Assembly (NCBI RefSeq): GCF_022870865.1
Contig: NZ_CP091508.1
Location: 620,001 to 684,000 of the forward strand
Length of the DNA stretch: 64,000 bases
From: Uruburuella testudinis
Lineage (GTDB): Bacteria; Pseudomonadota; Gammaproteobacteria; Burkholderiales; Neisseriaceae
Direction: 5' to 3'
Every line of letters starts with the position of its first letter. Position 1 is the first letter of the stretch. Positions 17,853 to 27,634 of this stretch are shown one piece after another. The translations under genes and the position numbers were made by a program. Below the pieces are notes generated by a model, which saw nothing but the letters and a program-made list of their open reading frames with translations, ran no database searches and had not been told where the DNA came from.

Positions 17853-18728
17853 TTATTCAATATTCTGCACCTGCTCGCGCATCTGCTCGATCAACACTTT
17901 CAATTCTACCGAAGCCTGAGTGCATTCGGCGGCGATGGCTTTGCTGCCCAACGTGTTGGCTTCGCGGTTGAGCTCCTGCATTAAAAAGTCGAGCCGCTTG
18001 CCCACGCTGCCTTTGCTCTCGCTCACAATACGGCGCACTTCGGCAATGTGGGTGCGCAGGCGGCTGAATTCTTCGTCGACATCGGCTTTCTGCATAAACA
18101 GGGCGAATTCTTGCTGCAAACGGTTATCATCGATATTGGCCACGGCTTCTTGCAGGCGGGTGCGCACTTTTTCTAAATGCGCTTCCAATAAATGCGGAAA
18201 CAGCTCGCTGAGCGAATCGACGATTTCTTCCATCGCCGCCAAGCGCTCCAGCAGATGTTGTTGCAGCTTGCCGCCCTCGCGCGCACGGGCGGCGGCGAAA
18301 TCTTTCAGCGCTTTTTCAAGCAGCTTTTGCACGGTTTTGGCAAAGGCTTCTTCATCTTCACCCTGGCTCGACAATACGCCGGGAAACTTCAAAATATCGG
18401 CCACACCGAGTTTGCCCAAATCTTCATGCTGTTTGCGCCACTTTTTATTCAGATAGGCCAATTGGTGCACCAGCTCCTGATTAATCGCCAATTTGCCGCC
18501 GGCGCCCGCTTCCAGCGTCTGCACTTGGATACGGCACTCGATTTTGCCGCGCACGGCATATTGTGCCACCGCTTCGCGCATATGGCTTTCCAGATGGCGC
18601 AAGTCGTCGGGCATTTTAAACTGCACGTCGAGGTAGCGGTGGTTGACGGCGCGGATGTCCAGATTAATGCGCTTGCCGCCGCTCTCGCCTGCGGCGTTGG
18701 CAAAGCCGGTCATGCTGTGGATGCTCAT
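17853..18728 (-). CDS. yicC: YicC-family endoribonuclease
   Basis: A 291-residue protein with the conserved YicC N-terminus MSIHSMTGFANA and the DUF1732 C-terminus (LDFLMQELNREANTLGSKA). E. coli YicC is an RNA endonuclease that takes part in small-RNA turnover. ACGGAG precedes the start. It is divergent from rph, the RNase PH gene, and these two are often neighbours in proteobacteria. Confidence 0.92.
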   Translation of the reverse strand: MSIHSMTGFANAAGESGGKRINLDIRAVNHRYLDVQFKMPDDLRHLESHMREAVAQYAVRGKIECRIQVQTLEAGAGGKLAINQELVHQLAYLNKKWRKQHEDLGKLGVADILKFPGVLSSQGEDEEAFAKTVQKLLEKALKDFAAARAREGGKLQQHLLERLAAMEEIVDSLSELFPHLLEAHLEKVRTRLQEAVANIDDNRLQQEFALFMQKADVDEEFSRLRTHIAEVRRIVSESKGSVGKRLDFLMQELNREANTLGSKAIAAECTQASVELKVLIEQMREQVQNIE

Positions 18729-18831
18729 GGGGTTTGACTCCGTATCATAATAGTGAGTGAAAGTGCTTGAAATATACCACAGTCGAGCATGCTATAATTT
18801 GCGCCGAACGCTTACCCAGGAATAAATTTTG

Positions 18832-19563
18832 ATGACCACTCCCTATATCCGCACCTCACGCCCCGCCGATGCCTTGCGCCCAGTCCGCATCACGCCGGGA
18901 TTTCTGCCCCACGCCGACGGCTCCTGCCTGATTGAAGCGGGCAACACCAAAGTCATCTGCACCGCCACCATCGACGAGCATCTGCCGCCGTTTCTGCGCG
19001 GTAAAGACCAAGGCTGGGTCACTGCCGAATACGGCATGCTGCCCGCCTCCACCGCCGGGCGCATGCGCCGTGAAGCCGCCGCCGGCAAACAAAGCGGCCG
19101 CACCCAGGAAATCCAGCGCCTCATCGGCCGCTCGCTGCGCGCGGTGGTGGATTTGAGCAAACTGGGCGAACGCCAGATTTTAATCGACTGCGATGTTATC
19201 CAAGCCGACGGCGGCACCCGCACCGCCAGCATCACCGGCGCATTTGTGGCGCTGCATATGGCCGTCAGCAAACTGCTGGCCGCCGGCATGCTGATCCACA
19301 ACCCCATCCGCGAAGCCGTGGCGGCCGTGTCTGCCGGCGTGGTGGGCGGCGTGCCGCTGCTGGATTTAGATTACCCTGAAGATTCCGGCTGCGACAGCGA
19401 TGTGAATATTGTGATGACCGCATCGGGCAACATCATCGAAATCCAAGGCACCGCCGAGGGCGCGCCGTTCAGCCGGGCAGAATTAAACGCCCTGATCGAA
19501 TTGGGCCACAAAGGCGTGGCCGAGCTGGTGCAGCACCAACAGCAAGCGCTTGAGGCTTACTGA
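18832..19563 (+). CDS. rph: Ribonuclease PH
   Basis: A 243-residue phosphorolytic 3'-5' exoribonuclease that trims tRNA 3' ends. It opens with the family pattern [22 protein letters not shown]. The phosphate-binding loop appears as [19 protein letters not shown], and the active-site acidic residues are in [15 protein letters not shown]. The ATG at 18832 follows AGGA ten bases upstream; a TTG directly before it is not needed. A TATAAT (18793-18798) lies upstream with a weak -35 (TTGAAA) at a long 20-base spacing. Confidence 0.95.
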   Translation: MTTPYIRTSRPADALRPVRITPGFLPHADGSCLIEAGNTKVICTATIDEHLPPFLRGKDQGWVTAEYGMLPASTAGRMRREAAAGKQSGRTQEIQRLIGRSLRAVVDLSKLGERQILIDCDVIQADGGTRTASITGAFVALHMAVSKLLAAGMLIHNPIREAVAAVSAGVVGGVPLLDLDYPEDSGCDSDVNIVMTASGNIIEIQGTAEGAPFSRAELNALIELGHKGVAELVQHQQQALEAY

Positions 19564-19649
19564 GCATTCATTTATAGGCAAAAGGCCGTCTGAAAAATGA
19601 ACTGCCCCCCAAATCTTGGACATTTTAAAACCGCTGAATCAATCACGCT

Positions 19650-20522
19650 TCAAGCGGCGGTTGCAAACTGAGTTCTGTATGCCACAGGGCTCAGTTTTTT
19701 CAAATTCAAACTCAATCGCTCATGATTGTAGTAGCGGATATAGTCATGTATTTCCGCCTCCAATTCCTCTATCGAAGCAAAAGTCCGGTTGTAGAAACAT
19801 TCCGTCTTCAATATTGCGAAAAAACTCTCCATCGGCGCATTATCCCAGCAATTGCCTTTGCGCGACATGCTTTGGGTGATGCCTGCCTCTGCCAATTGCT
19901 CACGATACGCATGGCAACGATACAATACGCCCTGGTCGGAGTGCAGTATCGGTTTGCGTGCGCCCAGCTGCGCTACTGCCTGTGACAGCATGGCCGTTAC
20001 CATTTCGCTGTTCGGGCGGCGCGACAGGTGATAGCTGCGGATTTCGCGGTTATACAAATCGAGTATCGGCGACAGATACAGCTTTTGACCGTCGCATTTG
20101 AATTCGGTGACATCGGTCAGCCATTTCTCGTCGGGTGTCTTGGCGTTAAAGTTGCGCTTCAACAGATTCTCGGATGTTTCGCCCATCGCCGGCGGGTGGT
20201 ATTTCCGCTTGGCTCTGACGATGGCTTTTAAATTCATTTTTTTCATCAGCCGCGCTACTTTCTTGGTGTTCCATGACAGTGCGGCGGCAATGCGCCTTTG
20301 TCCGTAACAGCCTTTGTGCTGCTGGTAAACGGCGTATACTGCTTCCATATCTGCCTGATCTTTGTCGGGCTTTTGGTTGCTTTTTCTGCTGAAGTAGAAG
20401 CTGCTTTTTGACAGTTCGGCAGATTCGCAAAGATATTTTAGCGGGTGTTCTGTTTTTAATGCTTCGATGATGCGGGCTTTTTCTCGGTTGGGTTTGTGCG
20501 CTTCATCAGCGCATCGAGCTTT
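19650..20522 (-). CDS. IS3-family transposase OrfB (copy 2)
   Basis: The DDE integrase part of the OrfAB transposase, entered by -1 slippage at the A6G heptamer (20525-20519 on the minus strand). Catalytic residues lie in WLTDVTEF, LHSDQG and APMESFFAILKTE. It is nearly identical to copy 1, with changes such as Ala to Ile in MNLKAIVRAK and Ala to Lys in NAKTPDEK. Confidence 0.88.
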   Translation of the reverse strand, partial: KARCADEAHKPNREKARIIEALKTEHPLKYLCESAELSKSSFYFSRKSNQKPDKDQADMEAVYAVYQQHKGCYGQRRIAAALSWNTKKVARLMKKMNLKAIVRAKRKYHPPAMGETSENLLKRNFNAKTPDEKWLTDVTEFKCDGQKLYLSPILDLYNREIRSYHLSRRPNSEMVTAMLSQAVAQLGARKPILHSDQGVLYRCHAYREQLAEAGITQSMSRKGNCWDNAPMESFFAILKTECFYNRTFASIEELEAEIHDYIRYYNHERLSLNLKKLSPVAYRTQFATAA

Positions 20523-20806
20523 TTTAGATAGGCGTTCTCCGCTCTGAGGTAGGCGACTTCTTCTAATAGCTCTGCCTGTGTTTTTTCGGCATCGGGTTTG
20601 TCGGTAATAAAGGGGTTTTTGCGTTGTTTGGACATGGTGCTTTGAGGGTACTCCAGCGCGTGGATGCCTGCTCGTTCGTAGGCGGCAATCCATCGGCGTA
20701 AGTGGGTTCGGGATATTTGAAGCTCGTCTGCGGTGCGTTGTTGGCTTCTGAGTGCATAATAACGCATCACGGCCTGATGTTTGAAGTGTAGGCTGTATTT
20801 AGACAT
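20456..20806 (-). CDS. IS3-family transposase OrfA (copy 2)
   Basis: A 116-residue HTH and coiled-coil protein, the same as copy 1 apart from Pro to His and His to Tyr (RAGIHALEYPQS) and Ala to Thr (MKRTNP). It binds the IS ends and supplies the N-terminus of OrfAB. Confidence 0.9.
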   Translation of the reverse strand: MSKYSLHFKHQAVMRYYALRSQQRTADELQISRTHLRRWIAAYERAGIHALEYPQSTMSKQRKNPFITDKPDAEKTQAELLEEVAYLRAENAYLKKLDALMKRTNPTEKKPASSKH

Positions 20807-20903
20807 AAGAAAACTGTACCTTTCATGGGTTGGTGGGGGTGTCCAACTTTTGGGGTACAGTTCATTTTTCAGACGGCCTTTATCATGCTATCGGGTTTGA
20901 GTT

Positions 20904-21746
20904 TTACAAGCCTTTCAAACGGGCGATGCGGTTATCTAAAGTGGGATGGGTAGAGAGCAGCGAATCTTTTTCTTCGCTGGCAATGCCCATGGCGGCCATT
21001 TCTTTGGGCAGGTCGCTGGGGTTGCCTTTGAGGCGTTGCAGCGCGGCAATCATTTTGGGTGCGCCCACCAGTTTGGCTGCACCGGCATCGGCACGGTATT
21101 CGCGCTGGCGGCTGAACCACATCACGATAAAGCTGGCCAAAAAGCCGAATACAATCTGCAATACCATGCTGACCATAAAGTAAGTGCCTTGCGATACTTC
21201 GCCGCTGTCGTTGCGGGCAACCATGCCGGAGACGATGCGCGCCAAGAAGACCACAAAGGTGTTGACCACGCCTTGAATCAGGGTCAGGGTAACCATGTCG
21301 CCATTGCCGACGTGCGCCATTTCGTGAGCCAAGACGGCTTCCACTTCATCGCGGGTCATGCTGTGCATCAAGCCGGTGCTGACGGCTACGAGCGAGTTGT
21401 TTTTGCTGGCGCCGGTGGCAAAGGCATTGGGCTCGGGGGATTGGTAGATGGCCACTTCGGGTGTTTTCAGATTCCATTGGCGCGCCTGATTTTCCACGGT
21501 TTGCAGCAGCCAGGCTTCGGCTTCATTGCGCGGCTGGGTAATCACTTCGGCTCCTACCGAGCGTTTGGCCACCATTTTTGAAGTGAGCAGGGAAATGATG
21601 GAGCCGGTAAAGCCGATAACGGCAGAGTAAACCAGCAGGCTGCCCATTTGATCGGGGTTGCTGCTGATGCCCAGCAGGCTCAGGATGATGCTGATAACAA
21701 CCAGTACGGCGATGTTGGTGGCGAGAAACAAAAAAATACGTTTCAC
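20904..21746 (-). CDS. htpX: HtpX, membrane zinc metalloprotease
   Basis: A 280-residue inner-membrane M48 protease that degrades misfolded membrane proteins. I place the start at a GTG (21746) because GAAGGA lies just upstream and the protein then opens with the usual [15 protein letters not shown]. An upstream ATG at 21812 would add 22 charged residues before the first helix. Zinc ligands are in [12 protein letters not shown] (HExxH), with the third ligand Glu in [10 protein letters not shown]. Two N-terminal and two central membrane segments are visible. Confidence 0.93.
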   Translation of the reverse strand: MKRIFLFLATNIAVLVVISIILSLLGISSNPDQMGSLLVYSAVIGFTGSIISLLTSKMVAKRSVGAEVITQPRNEAEAWLLQTVENQARQWNLKTPEVAIYQSPEPNAFATGASKNNSLVAVSTGLMHSMTRDEVEAVLAHEMAHVGNGDMVTLTLIQGVVNTFVVFLARIVSGMVARNDSGEVSQGTYFMVSMVLQIVFGFLASFIVMWFSRQREYRADAGAAKLVGAPKMIAALQRLKGNPSDLPKEMAAMGIASEEKDSLLSTHPTLDNRIARLKGL

Positions 21747-21920
21747 AGGTTTTCCTTCTTTCAGTGTGGTTTGGTTTTTATTTTTTCGGGTTTGCCCGAA
21801 GCGTGGCGCCATTGTCGCAAAAAGTGGCGGGGCGGCAAAGATGCGCTTTGGAAAAGGTATGCAAATTTATGAATGTTTGGAAGAAAAGCGGATTGTTGCG
21901 GTTGGGTTGCGTAAATCAAA

Positions 21921-21949
21921 AGGCCGTCTGAAATCGCTTCAGACGGCCT
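21921..21949. terminator. DUS-pair hairpin after proA
   Basis: An inverted DUS pair with a 5-base loop and flanking A and T runs lies just past the proA stop codon, a strong terminator shape. Confidence 0.7.
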
Positions 21950-21992
21950 TTTGATGAGGAGTTTGGCCGGGGATGATCGGCTTGGCCGGTGC

Positions 21993-23252
21993 TTAGGTGC
22001 GGATTTGGCCGTTGCCCAACACCACCCATTTTTGGCTGGTAAGGCCGTGCAGGCCGACGGGGCCGCGGACGTGGATTTTGTCGGTGGAAATGCCGATTTC
22101 CGCGCCCAAGCCGTATTCAAAGCCGTCGGCAAAACGGGTGGATGCGTTGACCATCACGCTGGCTGAGTCTACTGCGCGCAAAAAGATTTGCGCATCGGTG
22201 TAGTTTTCAGTAACGATGCTGTCGGTGTGGTGGCTGCCGTGGGTGTTGATGTGGGCGATGGCTTCGGTCAGGCTGTCAACGATTTTTACGGCCAAAATCG
22301 GGGCGAGATATTCGGTATCCCAGTCTTCTTCTGTGGCGGCTATGATGTCGGGCAGTATGTTGCGGGTGCGCACGCAGCCGCGCAGTTCTACTGCTTTTTC
22401 GGCGTATTTTTCGGCCAGCAGGGGTAATATTTCAACGGCACGCGCTTCGTGTATCAGCAATGTTTCTATGGTATTGCAGGTGCCGTAGCGGGAAGTTTTG
22501 GCATTAAAGGCGATATCCAGCGCTTTTGGGGTGTCGGCGGCGCGGTCGATATACACATGGCAGATGCCGTCGAGATGTTTGATCACGGGCACTTGGGCTT
22601 CGGCACTGATGCGCGCTACCAGCGATTTGCCGCCGCGCGGAATAATCACATCGATTAAATCGGGGCTTTGCAGCATGGCGCCGACGCTTTCGCGGCTGGT
22701 GTTTTCAATCAGCCGCACGGCATCCACGGGCAGGCCGTTTTCGCGCAGGGCCTGGGTAATCAGCTTGGCAATGGCCATATTGCCGTTGAATGCCTCGCTG
22801 CCGCCGCGTAATACGCAGGCATTGCCTGATTTGAGGCACAGTGCCGCGGCGTCAACGGTTACATTTGGGCGTGATTCGTAAATGATGCCGATAACGCCCA
22901 GCGGCACGCGCATTTTACCGATTTGCAGGCCATTGGGGCGGTTGCGGAATTCATCCATTTCCCCCACCGGGTCGGGCAGGGCGGCGACTTGGCGTAGGCC
23001 TTCGCACATGCCGGCGATGGTGGTTTCGGTGAGCTTGAGGCGCTCAAGCAGAGCGGTTTCCAGGCCTTTGGCAGCGGCCTGTGCCATATCTTCTGCATTG
23101 GCGGCCAAAATGGCGGTTTGGTGTTGCTCAATCAATTCGGCCAGGCGCAGCAGGGCGGTATTTTTTTGTGCGGTTGTGGCTGCAGCCAATTGGTAAAACG
23201 CCTGTTTGGCGGCAGCGGCGGTGTCACGCACATAGTCGGCAATATTTTGCAT
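21993..23252 (-). CDS. proA: Gamma-glutamyl phosphate reductase
   Basis: A 419-residue aldehyde dehydrogenase-fold enzyme that makes glutamate-5-semialdehyde with NADPH, the second step of proline synthesis. The catalytic Cys is in [13 protein letters not shown]. Other landmarks are [21 protein letters not shown] and [15 protein letters not shown]. The region just upstream of the ATG is a DUS (AAGGCCGTCTGAAAAC), with no normal Shine-Dalgarno sequence at the right distance. proB is not in this window. Confidence 0.95.
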   Translation of the reverse strand: MQNIADYVRDTAAAAKQAFYQLAAATTAQKNTALLRLAELIEQHQTAILAANAEDMAQAAAKGLETALLERLKLTETTIAGMCEGLRQVAALPDPVGEMDEFRNRPNGLQIGKMRVPLGVIGIIYESRPNVTVDAAALCLKSGNACVLRGGSEAFNGNMAIAKLITQALRENGLPVDAVRLIENTSRESVGAMLQSPDLIDVIIPRGGKSLVARISAEAQVPVIKHLDGICHVYIDRAADTPKALDIAFNAKTSRYGTCNTIETLLIHEARAVEILPLLAEKYAEKAVELRGCVRTRNILPDIIAATEEDWDTEYLAPILAVKIVDSLTEAIAHINTHGSHHTDSIVTENYTDAQIFLRAVDSASVMVNASTRFADGFEYGLGAEIGISTDKIHVRGPVGLHGLTSQKWVVLGNGQIRT

Positions 23253-23328
23253 GTTTTCAGACGGCCTTATGCGGAGATGGTAGAAAATCTATAATAAATG
23301 CTGCAGGCCGATTGGGCAATAGCCAAAC

Positions 23329-23355
23329 AGGCCGTCTGAATGCTTCAGACGGCCT
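23329..23355. terminator. DUS-pair hairpin
   Basis: An inverted DUS pair with a 3-base loop and CAGGCC/GGCCTG extensions, downstream of the outer membrane barrel gene. Confidence 0.65.
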
Positions 23356-23374
23356 GTTGTCGGAAACGGGCTGC

Positions 23375-23962
23375 TTAGAAGTTATAGCGCACGCCGAGGT
23401 TTGCGCCATATTGATGCACTTTGGCTGATTGCGAACCGATTTTGCCGAGGTAATTGTATTCTACACCGGTATTTAAGGCTAATTTGTCGGTAAACTGATA
23501 TTGAGCGCCCAACACCGCGCCTGCACCTAAGCGGGTATTGGATTCGCTTTTGCTGATGTGGGAACGGGAGACTGCGGTAGTGCGCTCTTCTTCTGCATCT
23601 AAATTCAGGTAGTTGAGCCCGATGCGTACACCGGCATAGGGTGTGAGCGCAGATTGGTTGTGGAAATCGTAAATGGCAGATACGCCGACAGAGTGGGCGC
23701 TGACTTCTGCTTTGTGATAAGCATTGGTAGAGGTTTCTTGGTTTTCGAGCTGGCCGAAGTAGGTGTAATCAACCGCATAACGGAGGTTGCCGGTGTCTTT
23801 GCCGACAGCAATGCGCGCAGTGGGGCTGTTGTCTTTGAAACTGCGGCCGCTTTCTTTGGCTGTTAATTTGGAGTAGCCGGCATCGCCTTGCAGATACCAG
23901 CCTTCGGCAGCAGCCATGCTTGATACGCCGGCCAAAATGGCGGCCAATACGATTTTTTTCAT
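23375..23962 (-). CDS. Opacity-family outer membrane beta-barrel (NspA/Opa-like)
   Basis: About 195 residues with a signal (MKKIVLAAILAGVSSMAAAE) and an eight-stranded barrel pattern of alternating residues ending in NLGVRYNF, with the C-terminal Phe typical of Bam-assembled proteins. Phrases such as RYAVDYTYFGQ, GVSAIYDFHNQSALTPYAGVRIGLNYL and YNYLGKIG match the plan of NspA. No CTCTT-type phase-variable repeat is present, so this is not a classical opa gene. I use the ATG at 23962; the longer frame (to 24019) hides the signal. Confidence 0.82.
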   Translation of the reverse strand: MKKIVLAAILAGVSSMAAAEGWYLQGDAGYSKLTAKESGRSFKDNSPTARIAVGKDTGNLRYAVDYTYFGQLENQETSTNAYHKAEVSAHSVGVSAIYDFHNQSALTPYAGVRIGLNYLNLDAEEERTTAVSRSHISKSESNTRLGAGAVLGAQYQFTDKLALNTGVEYNYLGKIGSQSAKVHQYGANLGVRYNF

Positions 23963-24180
23963 GAGTTTAATCCATATTATGTGGTTGGGGGAAGTTGCTA
24001 TAGGCTCAGCAATTTTCAAGGCTTCTTGATGAATCTTCTTTTTAAAACAAACAGGTTGATTTGAAAAATACGGTTATTCAATTGCCTTTGCTATAATTGT
24101 AACACAATAAAGAAACGGGTGTTAATATTATTAATATTGGTATGCATTTATAAATTATATATTTGTGTATTTTTAATATG

Positions 24181-24206
24181 AGGCCGTCTGAAAATTCAGA
24201 CGGCCT
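24181..24206. terminator. DUS-pair terminator after hemN
   Basis: An inverted DUS pair with only a 2-base loop, just past the hemN stop. Confidence 0.65.
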
Positions 24207-24228
24207 GTTGACTGTTGTTAAAACACGC

Positions 24229-25635
24229 TTATACGGTTTGCGAATATTGTGCCTTGGTTTCTTTATGGCGCAAGTGGTAGTCGAACACCATGGCAATATT
24301 GCGGATGAGGAAGCGGCCTTTAGGGGTGACTTTCAGCCCGTTGGCTTTCAGATGCAGCAGGCCGAGTGCGGCCAGTTGTTGTAAATCGGCAAGCTCGTCT
24401 TTGAAATATTGGCTGAACGGAATGCCGAAGATGCTTTCGTAGAGCTGAAAATCGAGGGAAAAGCGGCACATCAAATCTTGAATGATGTTGCGGCGCAGGA
24501 TGTCGTCGCGGTTGAGTTGGTAGCCGCGCATGACCGGTAGGCGGCCTGAGTCGATGGCGGCGTAATAAGCATCGATGTCACGCTCGTTTTGCACGTAGCT
24601 GCTGCCGATTTTGCCGATGCTGGAAACGCCGATGGCCACCAGATCGCAGTCGGCATAGGTGGAATAGCCTTGAAAATTGCGTTGCAGCCAACCTTCTTTT
24701 AAGGCGGTGGAAAGCTCGTCTTTGGGCTTGGCGAAGTGATCCATGCCGATAAATACATAACCGCGTTCGGTGAGGGTTTGCACGGCGTATTGCAAAATAT
24801 CGAGCTTTTCTTCGCTGCCGGGCACGGCTTCGGTGTCGATGCGGCGTTGGGGTTTGAAAATATGCGGCAGGTGGGCGTAGTGGTAGAGCGCGAGGCGGTC
24901 GGGATCGAGTGAGAGTACGGTGTCGATGGTGGGCTTGATGCTTTCCAGCGATTGGTGAGGCAGGCCGTAAATCAAATCAACACTCACTGATTTGAATCCG
25001 GCTTCACGGGCCGCTTCGATGACTTCGCGCGTTTCTTCAACGGTTTGGATGCGGTTGACGGCCTGCTGCACTTTGGGATCAAAATCCTGAATGCCTACAC
25101 TCATGCGGTTAAAGCCGAGCCGGCCGAGATGGTGTACGGTGTCGCGGCTTACTTTGCGCGGGTCGATTTCAATCGAATATTCGCCGCTGGGAATCAGTTG
25201 GAAATGTTTGCGTATCATGGCAAACACACGTTCGAGCTGGTCGTCGCTTAAAAAAGTGGGGGTGCCGCCGCCGAAGTGCAGTTGGGCGAGCTGGTGGCGG
25301 CCGTTGAGGTGCGGGGCGAGCAAATCCATTTCGCGTTCTAAGTATTCGATATAGGCATCGGCACGGGATTTGTCTTTGGTGATGATTTTGTTGCAGCCGC
25401 AGTAATAGCAGATGGTGTTACAAAACGGAATGTGGATATAAAGCGACAGCGGTTTGTTGAGCGCACCCAAGCTGCGCAATTGCAGGGCGTGGGTGTATTC
25501 GGGTTCGCCAAAACCGTTGTGGAAGCGGTCTGCCGTGGGGTAGGAAGTGTAGCGCGGGCCGCTGGCGGGCAGGCTGGCAATCAGATTGCGGTCGAATTCG
25601 GGTTGGGTGTTTGTGTGTATGGGTATGGTTTTCAT
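24229..25635 (-). CDS. hemN: Oxygen-independent coproporphyrinogen III oxidase
   Basis: A 468-residue radical SAM enzyme that converts coproporphyrinogen III to protoporphyrinogen IX without oxygen. The cluster motif is in PFCNTICYYCGCNK (Cys-x3-Cys-x2-Cys). Other conserved pieces are LHFGGGTPTFL and SVGIQDFDPKVQQAVNR. The length is usual for HemN rather than HemW. It is divergent from fnr, and an FNR-like box lies between them, consistent with its use under low oxygen. No strong ribosome site is seen. Confidence 0.95.
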   Translation of the reverse strand: MKTIPIHTNTQPEFDRNLIASLPASGPRYTSYPTADRFHNGFGEPEYTHALQLRSLGALNKPLSLYIHIPFCNTICYYCGCNKIITKDKSRADAYIEYLEREMDLLAPHLNGRHQLAQLHFGGGTPTFLSDDQLERVFAMIRKHFQLIPSGEYSIEIDPRKVSRDTVHHLGRLGFNRMSVGIQDFDPKVQQAVNRIQTVEETREVIEAAREAGFKSVSVDLIYGLPHQSLESIKPTIDTVLSLDPDRLALYHYAHLPHIFKPQRRIDTEAVPGSEEKLDILQYAVQTLTERGYVFIGMDHFAKPKDELSTALKEGWLQRNFQGYSTYADCDLVAIGVSSIGKIGSSYVQNERDIDAYYAAIDSGRLPVMRGYQLNRDDILRRNIIQDLMCRFSLDFQLYESIFGIPFSQYFKDELADLQQLAALGLLHLKANGLKVTPKGRFLIRNIAMVFDYHLRHKETKAQYSQTV

Positions 25636-25716
25636 GTTGTGTTCTGGTGTGTGAATGAATCAATTAGGCAAAGCTAAGCTAGTTTGGTAGAATGCCGATA
25701 TTATGATAAACATGCC

Positions 25717-25730
25717 TTGACGTGAGTCAA
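25717..25730. promoter_or_regulatory. FNR-like box between hemN and fnr
   Basis: TTGAC-GTGA-GTCAA is a near-perfect 14-base dyad resembling the FNR consensus TTGAT-N4-ATCAA. It is about 36 bp upstream of the fnr start codon and 82 bp upstream of hemN, so it could activate hemN and/or repress fnr. No clear -10 element is spaced at the class II distance on either side. Confidence 0.5.
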
Positions 25731-25766
25731 TACTCAATAAGTCGGGGCTGAATAAAGGTTGCCGAT

Positions 25767-26501
25767 ATGTCTGCACACACGAATTCAAACCAGCTCAAAG
25801 CCTTGTGTTCCACGTGTTCATTGCGTGAGTTGTGTCTGCCGGTGGGCTTGATGCCGACCGAGTTTGAGCAGCTGGATGCGGTTATCCGCCAAAGCCGCCG
25901 TCTGAAAAAGGGCGAATACCTCTTTCGGGCGGGCGAGCCTTTTACATCTCTGTATGCCATACGTACCGGTTTTTTCAAAACCACGGTGGCCAGCCAAGAC
26001 GGCCGCGATCAGGTTACCGGCTTTTTTATGTCGGGCGAGTTGATCGGCATGGACGGCATTTGCTCGCATGTGCACAGCTGTGATGCGGTGGCGTTGGAAG
26101 ACAGTGAAGTGTGCGAACTGCCGTTTGCCCATATGGAAGAGCTCGGCCAAAATATTCCCAGCCTGCAAACCCATTTTTTCCGCCTGATGAGCCGTGAGAT
26201 TGTGCGCGACCAGGGCGTGATGCTGTTGTTGGGCAATATGCGTGCAGAAGAGCGCTTGGCGGCGTTTTTGCTGAATTTGTCGAACCGCCTGTATTCGCGC
26301 GGTTTTGCTGCCAATGATTTTATCTTGCGGATGTCGCGCGAGGAAATCGGCAGCTATTTGGGGCTGAAGCTGGAAACCGTCAGCCGCACCTTGTCAAAAT
26401 TTCATCATGAGGGTCTGATTTTGGTGGAGCATAAACACATCAAAATCTTGGATCCGCAGGCATTGAAGAAAATGGTGTCAGGCTGTGCGCATGCGCTGTA
26501 A
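25767..26501 (+). CDS. fnr: FNR, oxygen-sensing transcription regulator
   Basis: A 244-residue CRP/FNR family regulator. The N-terminal cluster cysteines are in CSTCSLRELC (Cys14, Cys17, Cys23), with the fourth in the central domain (MDGICSHVHSC). These bind an oxygen-labile 4Fe-4S cluster. A cyclic-nucleotide-like fold follows, then a long dimer helix, then an HTH reading MSREEIGSYLGLKLETVSRTLSKF in two stretches with the Glu/Ser/Arg that read TTGAT half sites. AAGG precedes the ATG. It is the likely activator of the nosR promoter in this window. Confidence 0.95.
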   Translation: MSAHTNSNQLKALCSTCSLRELCLPVGLMPTEFEQLDAVIRQSRRLKKGEYLFRAGEPFTSLYAIRTGFFKTTVASQDGRDQVTGFFMSGELIGMDGICSHVHSCDAVALEDSEVCELPFAHMEELGQNIPSLQTHFFRLMSREIVRDQGVMLLLGNMRAEERLAAFLLNLSNRLYSRGFAANDFILRMSREEIGSYLGLKLETVSRTLSKFHHEGLILVEHKHIKILDPQALKKMVSGCAHAL

Positions 26502-26524
26502 GGCATTGATTACAAGCATTTATG

Positions 26525-26553
26525 AGGCCGTCTGAAGCGTTTTCAGACGGCCT
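26525..26553. terminator. DUS-pair terminator between fnr and cysB
   Basis: An inverted DUS pair with a 5-base loop and ATGAGG/CCTCAT extensions, between convergent genes; it can serve both. Downstream (about 26640-26690) is a fragment of the TGTGAATGGAGATTAAA hairpin repeat. Confidence 0.7.
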
Positions 26554-26683
26554 CATTATTTATCAATATTCAACGCATGCGGTTTTATATTCATACAAAA
26601 GTAAGCCGGCAAGACAGCCAGTCGAATGCAGTACGCACGCGCGGCGACGAGTTAGTCGGTTAGATTATTGTTGTGAATGGAGA

Positions 26684-27634
26684 TTAAATCGAAAAATCTT
26701 CTTCAATCGGCATATACAGCATTTTATCAATACGCTCGCGTGTCAGTTGCGGGGCAAACAGGTTGATAAAATCATAAGTGTAACCGCGTAGGTAGGTATC
26801 CGGCCGTAGAGCGATATAAGTGGAAGAAGGTTCGAACAAATGATCGGCATCAACCAGCTGCAAATCGGCATCGTTTTTGGGGTCAAACGCCATTTTGGCC
26901 ATAATGCCTACGCCCAAGCCGAGTTTGACATAAGTTTTCAATACATCGGTATCGGCGGCGGAAAGCGCTACTTTGGGCTGCTCGATGCGTGCTTTTTGAA
27001 AGGCGCGGGCGATGCTGCTGCCGTTGTTGAAGGCGAATTCGTAAGTGACGAGGGGGTAGCCGCTCAAATCGTTGATGCTCAAAGGGTGGCGGCAATCGAG
27101 CAGCGGATGGTCGTGCGGCACCACAATGGCGTGCGTCCATTCATAGCAGGGCAGTTTGCGCAATTCGATATGCTCATCGATAGACTCGGTGGCGATGGCA
27201 AAGTCGGCCTCGCCGCTGCCCACCATTTGAGCGATGGCGGTAGGGCTGCCCTGTTTGATGCTTAATTCGACTTTGGGATAGCGCTTGACAAAGTCGGCCA
27301 CGATGCGCGGCAGCACATAACGCGCTTGGGTGTGGGTGGTGGCGATAGTAAGCGAGCCGCTGTCGTGGTCGGTAAATTCGCTGCCGATATTTTTAATATT
27401 CTGCACATCCCGCAAAATGCGTTCAGAAAGCTCCAATACGGCTTTGCCCGGCTGTGATACCGAAACCACACGCTTGCCGCTGCGGATAAAGATTTGAATG
27501 CCCAATTCTTCTTCCAGCAGGCGGATTTGTTTGGAAATGCCCGGCTGCGATGTAAACAGTGCGTCGGCGGCTTCGGAAACATTCAAATTGTGGCGGTAAA
27601 CTTCCAGGGCGTAGCGTAATTGTTGTAGTTTCAT
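26684..27634 (-). CDS. cysB: CysB-like LysR-family regulator
   Basis: A 316-residue LysR regulator whose opening MKLQQLRYALEVYRHNLNVS and HTH (SEAADALFTSQPGISKQIRLLEEELG) match CysB, the activator of sulfate assimilation and cysteine synthesis that responds to N-acetylserine. The effector domain has the family TTHTQARYVLP and the TESIDEHIEL region. I use the ATG at 27634; the open frame continues 22 codons upstream without CysB similarity. No good Shine-Dalgarno sequence is visible. Confidence 0.9.
   Translation of the reverse strand: MKLQQLRYALEVYRHNLNVSEAADALFTSQPGISKQIRLLEEELGIQIFIRSGKRVVSVSQPGKAVLELSERILRDVQNIKNIGSEFTDHDSGSLTIATTHTQARYVLPRIVADFVKRYPKVELSIKQGSPTAIAQMVGSGEADFAIATESIDEHIELRKLPCYEWTHAIVVPHDHPLLDCRHPLSINDLSGYPLVTYEFAFNNGSSIARAFQKARIEQPKVALSAADTDVLKTYVKLGLGVGIMAKMAFDPKNDADLQLVDADHLFEPSSTYIALRPDTYLRGYTYDFINLFAPQLTRERIDKMLYMPIEEDFSI

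Larger units (their letters stand above)
19598..20863 (-). mobile_element. IS3-family insertion sequence, copy 2
   Basis: A second copy of the element at 2122-3388, inverted, about 1.27 kb, differing at a handful of residues. It sits at the centre of a DUS palindrome: the left flank ends GCCGTCTGAAAAA and the right flank begins TTTTTCAGACGGC. The insertion has split a terminator hairpin downstream of rph and htpX. Both reading frames are intact. Confidence 0.9.

Noticed and set aside
17594..17860. Minus-strand open frame of 88 codons
   Set aside because: It lies over a MITE and a DUS pair and is made of repeat sequence.
23375..23962. Classical phase-variable opa gene
   Set aside because: No CTCTT repeat tract is present in the signal-peptide region; the protein is closer to the NspA plan.
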